Below, one piece after another: positions 7,871 to 14,641 of a stretch of 15,534 nt of DNA. Below the pieces are notes generated by a model, which was given only the letters and a program-made list of their open reading frames with translations, made no database searches and was not told where the DNA came from. A program made the position numbers and the translations under genes. Numbering within the stretch: the first letter of the stretch is position 1; each line of letters starts with the position of its first letter. Source of the DNA: Acetobacteraceae bacterium (GTDB lineage Bacteria > Pseudomonadota > Alphaproteobacteria > Acetobacterales > Acetobacteraceae); assembly GCA_030039695.1 (NCBI GenBank), contig JASHVB010000565.1, forward strand, positions 1-15,534, read 5' to 3'.

Positions 7871-8706
7871 TGCATCACGGGACGCGGTTGTCGTGCTACC
7901 GCAATTGATGAGACTACAGTGCCAGAGAAAACACTTGCTCTCGATTGCCGTATGAAATGGCAAACTGCCGCCATTTTGAAAAATTTGTTTGTTCGTAGTG
8001 CCGCAAATATGAGAAATCGGAGTCTCAAGGTGGCTGCAATGTCGGCCGCCAGCAGCGTCACCGAAAGGTAGGTCCGGACATTCCAAGAGGTTCAGTTCCA
8101 AGCCCGCATCTATATTGGTATTGATTGCGAAGATATTGAGAGACTACTCCTCGAAATTTTCTGTCATTTTGAACGGTGCAAATTCACGAACCAACCCTTT
8201 TCTCAACCCAATTGCGGTCACACGACAGCCGCCGCTCATCCCGATCGAGCAGAGGCGGGTCGACCTCAGCGAACTCAGGCCGCCACCGCCCGTGCCCGGG
8301 CAATGCGGGCCTCCAGGGCGCGCCGAGGCGGGGCGGCTCGCCAGCTTTCAGGAATGGCGCTGAATGTGAATTTTTCGGGAAGATCTGCGCCACGTGCATG
8401 GCTGGAATTTCCGGGTTCGCCGTCGGCACGCGGCGGTCGATGTCGGTGCGGGCGTGATCGCCCGTGCGGTTCGTTTGCTTCGATCCCAAACAGCACAAGC
8501 AACAGCTTTTACGTGGCACGCGACAGGACGCCTGGCTCAGCCGCAAGAACACCAGCCCGCGTCTCGCGTCGCCGCCGCTGGGACCGACCGCGCGACCTTT
8601 GCGTCCAGCGCAGAGCACCTGTCCTCTCAGGCCTCATTACCTATGCGGTCACGGCACGCCATTTACGTCGAGCCGGGTGTCTGTCGCTCGGTTGAGGAGA
8701 AGTGCC
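7871..8706. other. 0.84 kb without a confident gene; contains an AT-richer patch
   Basis: About 7960-8210 is visibly richer in A and T than its surroundings, for example around 7975-7995 and 8110-8165, and then GC content returns to normal. Such a dip may mark a promoter region or DNA of different origin. Reading all frames gave only fragments. The best is a minus-strand frame ending near 8275 whose last residues read EARIARARAVAA, with good codon use but no recognisable family. No terminator was seen after the yfeH-like gene. Confidence 0.4.
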
Positions 8707-8916
8707 GTGACTGTCGCTCAGCTTGTTCATCCTGCTCACAACTTCGCCCGCCATTCGCGGCGGGCATTGTTCGGTGCATTGCACCAGACCGCCACCCTGC
8801 AGCAAACCATCGCTAGGTATTTGTCGCGTGATGCCGCGCTTTGGCGCGACATTGCCGTCGGTATGGGATTTGCCGCGACCGGGTTCGCCATCATAGCCTC
8901 GGCGTTCGCCGCCTGA
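8707..8916 (+). CDS. Small hypothetical protein with one C-terminal membrane helix
   Basis: A GTG at 8707 opens a 69-codon frame. GAGGAG lies just upstream with a seven-base spacer, which is why this start is preferred over the longer upstream frame with non-coding-like composition. Residues 1-47 are hydrophilic, rich in His, Arg, Gln and Ala, and probably helical (QTATLQQTIARYLSRDAALWRD). Residues about 48-69 form one hydrophobic helix (IAVGMGFAATGFAIIASAFAA) that ends at the C-terminus, the layout of a tail-anchored or single-span inner-membrane protein. A strong hairpin starts seven bases after the stop. The gene stands alone and I do not recognise the family. It could be a chance frame, but the ribosome site, the compact layout and the terminator-like hairpin argue for a real gene. 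Confidence 0.55.
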   Translation: MTVAQLVHPAHNFARHSRRALFGALHQTATLQQTIARYLSRDAALWRDIAVGMGFAATGFAIIASAFAA

Positions 8917-8922
8917 ACCTCA

Positions 8923-8965
8923 GCGGTCACGCGGCAGGCGGAACACCCGCTTGCCGGGTGACCGC
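8923..8965 (+). terminator. 19-bp stem hairpin just downstream of the small membrane protein gene
   Basis: Arms at 8923-8941 and 8947-8965 pair over 19 positions with a single mismatch and one G-U pair, around a five-base loop AACAC. There is no run of T after it, so it is not a classic intrinsic terminator; it may stabilise the 3' end or be a dispersed palindromic repeat. A second GGCAGGCGG/CCGCCTGCC match just downstream allows an alternative fold. Confidence 0.5.
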
Positions 8966-9051
8966 CTCAGGCGCAGCATGCCGGTCCGCCTGCCAGTGCA
9001 AACGGATTGGCGGCTGACCGCGTCGCCGTCGCGATGCGCATGTCGCGGCAC

Positions 9052-9648
9052 TCAGGCGGCCGTCACCGGCGGTGCGGCCGGGTCGTTCGGCAGACCGCCC
9101 GCTTGCTGAATGATGTTGCTGTAGTCCGCCCCTAGCCGGCCGGCCATCTTGGTCAGCTTCTTGGGCGTACCATCTTCCTCCTTGAGGCTGTTCACATCAG
9201 CCTGGCAGGAAGCGAGTGCCTTCGACAGATTCTCCGCCTCGTCGGCGAACTTGCCGAGACCCGGGACAGTTGCCTGGGCTTCCTTGCCGACCGTCGTGAC
9301 GTCGGATTTTATGCGCTGCAGCTTCTGCGACAATTTATCCCATGTGTCGTAGGCGTCCTCGAGCTGCTTCTTCTGCTCAACGATGTCATCGCGGCCCTTG
9401 TCCAAGCTCTCGGCAATGGTAGGGTATTCGCCCATCGTCTTGTTGATGCGCGTCTGCAATTTCTTCTGGTCGGTGTCGTACTCGGCAAGTTCTGTCTCCA
9501 GGGTCTTGCTGGCCTTGACGCTATCGTCGAGCGTCATCTTCGGCATGGTGCCCTTCTGGGCAAAAATGGGTTTGCCCGTCGCGCCTGCACGCGCGACGGT
9601 GACGGCGGTTATGACGGCCAGCAATCCGACCTTTGAAAGTGCGTGCAC
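9052..9648 (-). CDS. Exported coiled-coil protein of unknown function
   Basis: This predicted 198-residue protein begins with a classic signal peptide (MHALSKVGLLAVITAVTVARA) that is likely cut after Ala21, placing the mature part in the periplasm or outside. From about residue 42 to 125 the chain is rich in Lys, Glu, Asp, Gln and Leu with heptad-like spacing (TLETELAEYDTDQKKLQTRI, DIVEQKKQLEDAYDTWDKL), indicating long helices or a coiled coil; a second helical stretch covers about 132-157. The tail is Pro/Ala-rich and there is one cysteine (Cys148). The start is a GTG at 9648 without a strong ribosome site, chosen because it gives the complete signal peptide. It is separated from neighbours on both sides and convergent with the small membrane protein gene. 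I do not recognise the family. Codon use and the signal peptide make a real gene likely. Confidence 0.75.
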   Translation of the reverse strand: MHALSKVGLLAVITAVTVARAGATGKPIFAQKGTMPKMTLDDSVKASKTLETELAEYDTDQKKLQTRINKTMGEYPTIAESLDKGRDDIVEQKKQLEDAYDTWDKLSQKLQRIKSDVTTVGKEAQATVPGLGKFADEAENLSKALASCQADVNSLKEEDGTPKKLTKMAGRLGADYSNIIQQAGGLPNDPAAPPVTAA

Positions 9649-10080
9649 GGTCTACGACCCGCTCTTTCCGGGTCCGTTGGACTTGCCATCCTTTCGCCTG
9701 CGCATGGCATTCCGTCAGCGCAGTGCACACGGCTCTTAGACCTGCGGCGTGGCAGCCGATGTGAGTCGAGTCAAACGGCGGGTCCGCGAATTGATCAGGC
9801 CGGCGAACCACTCGACCTCGGGAAGCACACCGGCCAGCCGATGGGACCCGGCGGCGGTCAAGAGCCGGCCTGGGGGAGGCTGGTGGGGCCGCTTTCGGTC
9901 GGCCGGCGCTCCGGTGCCATGCCCGTCGGTTTAGTATTGATAAAATCTGTTATCGGCGGATAAGTGGAGTGCGCAGGGCGCGAAGGAATGCCGGTGCTGG
10001 GCGCTGCAGCGCTTTCGACACTTCAACCATCTTGCCCCGTCCGGGCACGGATCGATGGGCGTGCACTGGGAGATCGTTAG
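9649..10080. other. Divergent region between the coiled-coil gene and the cupin gene
   Basis: This 432-bp stretch should hold the promoters of both flanking genes. Nothing recognisable as a protein was found in any frame. The one structured element is the GATAA/TTATC dyad cluster at 9939-9963. A frame at 9749-9934 is open but Pro/Ser/Arg-rich and looks non-coding. Confidence 0.4.
9939..9963. promoter_or_regulatory. Three-half-site dyad, candidate operator upstream of the cupin gene
   Basis: The sequence reads GATAA, six bases, TTATC, four bases, GATAA, so a five-base half-site occurs three times in alternating orientation within 25 bases. It lies about 118 bp before the cupin start, in a locally AT-rich patch of a GC-rich region, and a TTGATA that could act as a -35 box overlaps its left end. 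It looks like a binding site for a dimeric regulator; which one is unknown. Confidence 0.45.
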
Positions 10081-10641
10081 ATGGATCAACACGAATTCGC
10101 TGCGGAACTGCGACGCGACGGCTTCCGCCCCGTCTACGCCAGCCTGCGGCCGAACATGAGAGAGGCCAACCACTGCCATGACTTCGATGCCCGGTTCTTC
10201 GTGCTCGGAGGTGAAATCACGGTCACGCGCGACAATACTCCGGAGACGTTCCGCGCCGGACAGTGCTGTGAGGTGCCCGCCGGCTGCATGCATACCGAGC
10301 AGGTCGGTCCCGAGGGCGTCGCCTACCTGTCGGGCCGCCGACGCAACGGCGGGCCGCTTACGCGCGAGGCGTTCGAAAGCGACCTGCGCCGTGAGGGCTT
10401 CGAGGTCGTCCATGGTGGTCAGAAGCCCAACTTCACCGAAGATCTCCATGCGCATGGGTTCGACGTGCGTATCATGGTGCTGAGTGGCGAGATCACGGTG
10501 ATCCGGGACGGCAAGGCGGAAACGTTCTGCGCGGGTGGCCATTGCGAGATACCCGGGGATTGCCAGCACGCCACGAAGGTTGGGCCGGAGGGCGTTGCTT
10601 ACATCGTTGGCAAGGTCGACCGGCAGGTCACCGCCCGCTGA
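10081..10641 (+). CDS. Two-repeat (bicupin) small metal-binding protein
   Basis: This 186-residue protein consists of two cupin repeats, residues 5-86 and 97-178, that align without a gap over 82 positions with 43 identities. Each carries a paired HxH (His31/His33; His123/His125), an FD three to four residues later, a VL-GEITV strand, and a second motif of the form G(x)5P(x)4H ending at His71 and His163, so both metal sites appear complete. The acidic residue usual in cupin motif 1 is not at its normal spacing; the Asp of the FD pair may replace it. No enzyme-specific signature was seen, so dioxygenase, isomerase or sensor roles all remain possible. There is no signal peptide, so it is probably cytoplasmic. 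The ATG at 10081 has a GGGAG a short distance upstream. A dyad cluster lies further upstream at 9939-9963. The fold is firm; the function is unknown. Confidence 0.88.
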   Translation: MDQHEFAAELRRDGFRPVYASLRPNMREANHCHDFDARFFVLGGEITVTRDNTPETFRAGQCCEVPAGCMHTEQVGPEGVAYLSGRRRNGGPLTREAFESDLRREGFEVVHGGQKPNFTEDLHAHGFDVRIMVLSGEITVIRDGKAETFCAGGHCEIPGDCQHATKVGPEGVAYIVGKVDRQVTAR

Positions 10642-11340
10642 GCGGCGGCGGTGCGCGTGCTGGTCGCGCGCCTTCTTCCATGGCCAAGTGGTCGGGACGA
10701 TGAGACGCGTAGCTAACGTGGATAGGGGCTGGCAGCGTCAGGCGTTTTCAGCGGTGAAGGCAACGCTGTTTGTGCAACACAATGCTTATGCCGCGTACGG
10801 TATAAGGCGGTCTCGGTCAGCGATTAAATGGCCGCCGCCAGGTCGGAATTGCCAGGGATGCGGCTAAGTCCAACACGCTGTTCGCTTACCGGCGCGGCTT
10901 TCTGTTGCGGAGCCTTAACACGGGGTTCGGTGCGCCGCGCCGCCAAGCGAAAAACGCTCTTCGCCATGTTACACGAATGCTACGCCGCACGACGCCCTGA
11001 ACACCCCGCGGACCAAACCGACAGCCGGTCTAGCGTTGATCGCCGCCCTGCCCGCACGTCCCATCGCCGTGGCCTCGTCCAGGACCGGCGCGCTGAAGTT
11101 GACTGGGAACGCAGGTTGACCTGATCATTGGCGCGCACTCGTAGCCGCGGGGGGATGCGGAAGTTTGCGCGGCCGCAGGTTCGGCCAAGAAGTCCGTCAA
11201 GGCTTCGTGACGGCCTGGGCGAAGGTGGCGAATTTCGATAGCTTCGGCATCGCCCAATGGCGAAGCGAGGCGCTTTGGATTCGTCCCGGGCGCCGCTGGA
11301 TCCTCGAGCAGAATGCATCCTGAAAGCAGGAGGACAAGGT
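10642..11340. other. 0.7 kb decayed region between the cupin and ohr genes
   Basis: No intact gene fits. The right half contains a recognisable decayed katG end (11078-11245). The left half (10642-11077) shows short frames on both strands with no recognisable family. No ohrR-type regulator gene was found next to ohr. Confidence 0.5.
11078..11245 (+). pseudogene. katG: Decayed 3' end of a catalase-peroxidase gene (katG remnant)
   Basis: Three short plus-strand segments in shifted frames spell, in order, the C-terminal end of KatG. 11078-11116 gives SRTGALKLTGNAG, comparable to the family's RKTGALKWTGTRV. After a one-base shift, 11118-11204 gives DLIIGAHS, a TAG stop at 11142, then GDAEVCAAAGSAKKSVKA, comparable to DLVFGSHSQLRALAEVYA...KEKFVKD. 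After a second shift, 11204-11245 gives FVTAWAKVANFDSF, comparable to FVAAWTKVMNLDRF. The order and spacing match the known family, while two frameshifts and a stop show it is dead. The rest of the 720-740 residue gene is absent from the window. The comparison is from memory of the family, not a search. Its position just before ohr suggests a former peroxide-defence locus. Confidence 0.6.
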
Positions 11341-11784
11341 ATGGCTGCCTACACCATTAAGCCGCTGGTTACGGCGACCGCGATCAATACTGGCGGCCGC
11401 AACGGACATTCCGAAACGACCGACCATTCGGTCAGCGTCGACCTATCGGTACGCAAGGAAATGGGCGGTCCGGGGCTGCCGAACACGACCACCCCAGAAC
11501 ACCTTTTCGCAGCCGGCTATGCGGCATGTTTTGGCGGGGCGATCGAATTCGTCGCGCATCAGCACAAGAAGAATGTTGCAGGAACCGTCGTGACTTGCTC
11601 GACTTCGGTGGGGCCGCGGGAGGGCGGCGGGTTTGGCATCGCGGTAACGATGCATGTAAAAGTGCCGACGTTGGCTGCCGACGAGGCGCGCGCCTTGGTG
11701 CAAGAGACCCATGAGAAGGTCTGCCCCTACAGTCACGCGACGAGGGGCAATATCGACTTTATCCTTGAAGTCGAAGGCACGTGA
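11341..11784 (+). CDS. ohr: Organic hydroperoxide resistance protein Ohr (OsmC family thiol peroxidase)
   Basis: Ohr is a cytoplasmic thiol peroxidase that reduces organic hydroperoxides, with lipoyl-dependent recycling in characterised members. The 147-residue length is typical. Key residues are in place: Arg20, Glu53, the peroxidatic Cys63 in the AAGYAACFGGA segment, and the resolving Cys128 in EKVCPYSHATRGN; this Arg/Glu/Cys/Cys set separates Ohr from OsmC relatives. A third cysteine, Cys86, is extra. The ATG at 11341 follows an AGGAGG with good spacing; an upstream in-frame start near 11257 would add residues unlike the family and overlap the katG remnant. A hairpin follows the stop. Ohr genes are often controlled by the MarR-type sensor OhrR, but none is visible here. 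The frame is intact and the call secure. Confidence 0.96.
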   Translation: MAAYTIKPLVTATAINTGGRNGHSETTDHSVSVDLSVRKEMGGPGLPNTTTPEHLFAAGYAACFGGAIEFVAHQHKKNVAGTVVTCSTSVGPREGGGFGIAVTMHVKVPTLAADEARALVQETHEKVCPYSHATRGNIDFILEVEGT

Positions 11785-11790
11785 GAAACC

Positions 11791-11817
11791 GCCCGTCAGG
11801 CCGACTGCCTGGCGGGC
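11791..11817 (+). terminator. Hairpin downstream of ohr
   Basis: Arms 11791-11801 and 11807-11817 form an 11-bp GC-rich stem with one G-U pair and a five-base loop CGACT, starting seven bases after the ohr stop. There is no clear T-run, so termination is likely but not certain. Confidence 0.5.
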
Positions 11818-11917
11818 TGCACTGCAGATGGTCCATTCGTGGGCCGATCCGCTGATCGCTCTGACACCGCGTCGGAGGCGGCTCCAAAGGGGCGCTCATG
11901 CCCCTGGGTGGATCCTG

Positions 11918-12028
11918 ACCGTTCGATCTTGCCGCGTGCCGGACTGGGACGGCGTCCTGGAGAAGCCTTTCGGTCCGACCGAGTTGCGCCAGCTCCTCGC
12001 GCAGCTTCGGCCGGATACACAAGGTTGA
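11918..12028 (+). pseudogene. Probable 3' remnant of a response-regulator receiver domain
   Basis: The last 20 or so codons before the TGA at 12026-12028 read GVLEKPFGPTELRQLLAQL. This resembles the end of receiver domains, where a conserved Lys-Pro pair (KPF) closes strand five and the final helix follows, as in many hybrid histidine kinases. The upstream part of the frame is Arg/Pro-rich and lacks the phospho-acceptor aspartate region, so only the end of the gene survives. The match is short and made by eye, so a chance similarity cannot be excluded. Confidence 0.4.
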
Positions 12029-12332
12029 GGCTTCATCACCTCTCGTACGGCAACCTCGCGTCCTTATACTGCTGTTGCTTTCAGCCTAGCCAACAGCGCA
12101 TCAACGTGGCGGTTGTCGATATCCACGACGCAGATGTTGGCTGCGTTCGCATTACTGCTCGATGGAAGGTGCCGTTTTCAACTAGGATGGTCATCCCGAT
12201 TTAAGGCAATCGTGATTGCGGCTGTCGAGCGACAATTAGAGCGATCGCGGACCAGCGACCATTTCCGCCTCTCGGCAACGAAATGAGCTGACGTTCGGCA
12301 AGAGTCGTTTCGGATGGAAATAGCACGGTGCC

Positions 12333-13556
12333 TCAGGCATAGCGTATCAGCAACAGACCCGCGGCGAACGCCATAACGAGCAGAGCGATGACAAAAGCTG
12401 CGACGGCAGTCCATTGTCCCGCCGACCAGAACCAGCCAGCTACGGAGCCCATGACGCTGGATCCTAAATAGTAGGCCAGCAGGTAGAGTGATGATGCGTG
12501 GCCCTTCGCTCCCACAGCCGCGTTCGCTACCCAGCTACTGGCGGTCGAGTGCCCAATGAAAAACCCCATCGTCAGCACCGCGATGCCACAAATTATGACT
12601 GCCACGGGTTGCAGCAGCGTCAGCCCGACGCCAATCGCAGCAATCGCGATGCCGGCTATCAGGACAGGACTGCGGCCGTGCTTGTCAGACAAAGCGCCCG
12701 CGAACCCGGACGAAGCCATGCCGAACAGATAGACCAGAAAGATCGAGCCGATCTGGGTATCGCTCAGCGTGTATGGTGCATCTGTCAGACGGAAGGCGGC
12801 GTAATTGTAGACGGTTACGAAGGCTCCCATCAGCAGGCAGCCAATCAGGAACAACAACGGCAGCGGGCCAGAGCAAAGATGAGCTTGCCACGCGGCAAGG
12901 TGGTACCGCAGCTTGAGTCGCGGCTGCCGCACGAAATTGCGCGGCGCGGGCAGCAAGACGAAAAATCCGATAGCAGCCACCAGGTCGAGCAGTCCCACTC
13001 CGCCGAGCGCGACGCGCCAGGAGGTGAACTGCGTCAGTGCGCCGACGATGACCCGACCAAACATGCCTCCGAAGGCGGTGCCCCCGACGTAGAGGCCCAT
13101 AGAGAGCCCCAGGCCGCGCGGATGAATCTCCTCTGCGAGATAGGCCATCGCCACCGCCGGGACGCCGCCCAGCACGAATCCCTCTAGCGCCCGGGCGAGC
13201 AGCAAGGCCTGCCAGTTTGGCACGACGGCATCGGCTATGTTGAGGATCGCCGCACCGATCAGCGAGGCAAACATCAGGCCGCGACGGCCCACCACCTCGG
13301 ACACTGCGCCGGCACACAGAATGGCGATTGCGAGGAAGCCGGTCGACAGTGATAGCGTCAGCGAACTTTCCGCCGGGCCGACCCGGAAATCCTGCGCGAA
13401 GGCAGGCAGCAAGGGCTGCACGCAATAGAGCAGCGAGAATGTGGCGAATCCTGCAAGGAACAATGCCAGACTGACGCGGTGGTAAGCTCGGGATCCGCAT
13501 TCGGTCCAGGCCGGTTCACTGCCGCGCTGCGCCCGGGCGAGTGTGGTCGTGCCCAT
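12333..13556 (-). CDS. ynfM: Major facilitator superfamily transporter, YnfM-type efflux family
   Basis: This 407-residue inner-membrane protein has twelve predicted helices and follows E. coli YnfM along its length: ATFSLLYCVQPLLPAF in helix one, SSLTLSLSTGFLAIAIL, the loop GAVSEVVGRRG (83-93, the MFS motif between helices two and three with Glu for the usual Asp), AMAYLAEEIHP, SMGLYVGGTAFGGMFGR, LLMGAFVTVYNYAAFRL, GALSDKHGRSPVL in the second half, and GHSTASSWVA followed by GHASSLYLLAYYLGSS. The chosen ATG at 13556 leaves about 25 polar residues before helix one, as in relatives. It is transcribed away from a LysR gene 101 bp away, the same arrangement as ynfM and ynfL in E. coli. It is probably a drug or metabolite exporter; the substrate is unknown. 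Confidence 0.93.
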   Translation of the reverse strand: MGTTTLARAQRGSEPAWTECGSRAYHRVSLALFLAGFATFSLLYCVQPLLPAFAQDFRVGPAESSLTLSLSTGFLAIAILCAGAVSEVVGRRGLMFASLIGAAILNIADAVVPNWQALLLARALEGFVLGGVPAVAMAYLAEEIHPRGLGLSMGLYVGGTAFGGMFGRVIVGALTQFTSWRVALGGVGLLDLVAAIGFFVLLPAPRNFVRQPRLKLRYHLAAWQAHLCSGPLPLLFLIGCLLMGAFVTVYNYAAFRLTDAPYTLSDTQIGSIFLVYLFGMASSGFAGALSDKHGRSPVLIAGIAIAAIGVGLTLLQPVAVIICGIAVLTMGFFIGHSTASSWVANAAVGAKGHASSLYLLAYYLGSSVMGSVAGWFWSAGQWTAVAAFVIALLVMAFAAGLLLIRYA

Positions 13557-13578
13557 CGTGTCTCATCCCACGGTCTTT

Positions 13579-13595
13579 ATCAGGGCAAAGTTGAT
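13579..13595. promoter_or_regulatory. Candidate dyad for the LysR regulator in the divergent intergenic region
   Basis: ATCA and TGAT flank nine bases within the 101-bp region between the MFS and LysR genes. LysR proteins usually bind T-N11-A dyads here; this one is two bases wider than that, so it is only a weak candidate. An ATATAT patch at 13617-13622 could be part of a promoter. Confidence 0.25.
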
Positions 13596-13657
13596 CTTTC
13601 CGGCGACCTTGGTCCAATATATGGCGCAGGCATTGTCGATAGGTTTTGGCACTGGCA

Positions 13658-14641
13658 ATGGAACTGCGCCACATCCGCTATTTCCTTGCCGTTGCGGAAG
13701 AGCGGAACTTCACCCGCGCCGCGGCGCGCGTGGGCATCGGCCAGCCACCGCTCAGTCAGCAGATCAAAGACCTGGAAAGCGAGGTCGGCGCCGCCTTGTT
13801 CCACCGCATCCCGCAAGGCACGGAGCTGACGGATGCCGGCCGGGCATTCCTGGAGCACGTACAGGCCATTCCGCCACAAGCGGAACGCGCTGTTCGCGCG
13901 GCGCGGCGAGCGGCACGCGGGGAGATCGGCTCGCTGCGGGTCGGCTACACTGGCTCGGCCCCATTTAATCCAATCGTCACGGCTGCCATCCGCTCCTTCA
14001 AGCGTGCCTATCCGGACGTCGATCTGTCGCTGGAGGAGAGCAACACCGGGCGTCTGATCGCCGGTCTGCGGGAGAATCTGTTGGACGCGGTGTTCCTGCG
14101 TTCGGAGAGCCTTGGCAGCGACGACCTGCAACTCCACCCGCTGTCCGAGGAGCCGATGCTGGTGGTGTTGCCGGCGGCTCATCCGGCCGCGAAGTCGTCA
14201 CGCGTCGACCTGCGTCAGTTGCGCGATGAACCGTTGATCCTGACCCCGCGCGGGGTAGGGCAGACCTTCTTCGATACGGTGATCGCGACGTGCCGCGAGG
14301 CGGGGTTCGAGCCGGTGTTAGGGCAACCGGCGCCACAGATGGGGTCTGTCGTGAGCCTGGTCGCGGCAGAACTGGGGTACTCGCTGGTGCCGATCTCGCT
14401 CCGGCAGGTTCAGGTGATTGGGGTCGCGTATCGTGAGATCAAAACCCTAAGCCCCGTCGCGAAGCTCGCCCTCGCGTTCCGGCGCGGAGAGACATCCGAG
14501 ATCGTACGAAACTTCCTGACCCAGGCCAAGCACAGTGCGCGTGATCATGAGACTAGAGCGCCGACGCTCAACCCAATCGCGGGCCCGACAGCCAGCGATC
14601 GTGAAACCCCACATAGGCATCGGGCGCGACTGCCGCGGTGA
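13658..14641 (+). CDS. LysR-type transcriptional regulator, probable controller of the adjacent MFS gene
   Basis: This 327-residue regulator has a winged helix-turn-helix at residues about 1-62 (MELRHIRYFLAVAEERNFTRAAARVGIGQPPLSQQIKDLE) and an effector-binding domain at about 90-295 (GSLRVGYTGSAPF, DAVFLRSE, PMLVVLPAAHP). The ATG at 13658 gives the canonical family start; the frame continues back to a TTG at 13646, which is less likely. The last 30 residues (from about SARDHETRAP) are hydrophilic and look like read-through past a normal end, perhaps through loss of an earlier stop. It is divergent from the ynfM-like gene, which LysR proteins in this arrangement usually regulate together with themselves; this is inferred from layout. 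E. coli YnfL is the likely counterpart, so the effector is unknown. Confidence 0.94.
   Translation: MELRHIRYFLAVAEERNFTRAAARVGIGQPPLSQQIKDLESEVGAALFHRIPQGTELTDAGRAFLEHVQAIPPQAERAVRAARRAARGEIGSLRVGYTGSAPFNPIVTAAIRSFKRAYPDVDLSLEESNTGRLIAGLRENLLDAVFLRSESLGSDDLQLHPLSEEPMLVVLPAAHPAAKSSRVDLRQLRDEPLILTPRGVGQTFFDTVIATCREAGFEPVLGQPAPQMGSVVSLVAAELGYSLVPISLRQVQVIGVAYREIKTLSPVAKLALAFRRGETSEIVRNFLTQAKHSARDHETRAPTLNPIAGPTASDRETPHRHRARLPR

Larger units (their letters stand above)
11785..12332. other. 0.55 kb between ohr and the MFS gene, mostly remnant or non-coding
   Basis: After the ohr hairpin there is a possible receiver-domain remnant (11918-12028). From 12029 to 12332 I see no gene; a short plus-strand frame reads QQRINVAVVDIHDADVGC near 12090-12150 with no recognised family. 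No clear terminator for the MFS gene was found. Confidence 0.4.

Noticed and set aside
9749..9934. Possible transposase remnant before the cupin gene
   Set aside because: No catalytic motif, terminal inverted repeat or target duplication could be found.
9931..10569. 212-codon minus-strand open frame opposite the bicupin gene
   Set aside because: The plus-strand cupin repeats with metal-binding motifs are unambiguous, so this is a shadow.
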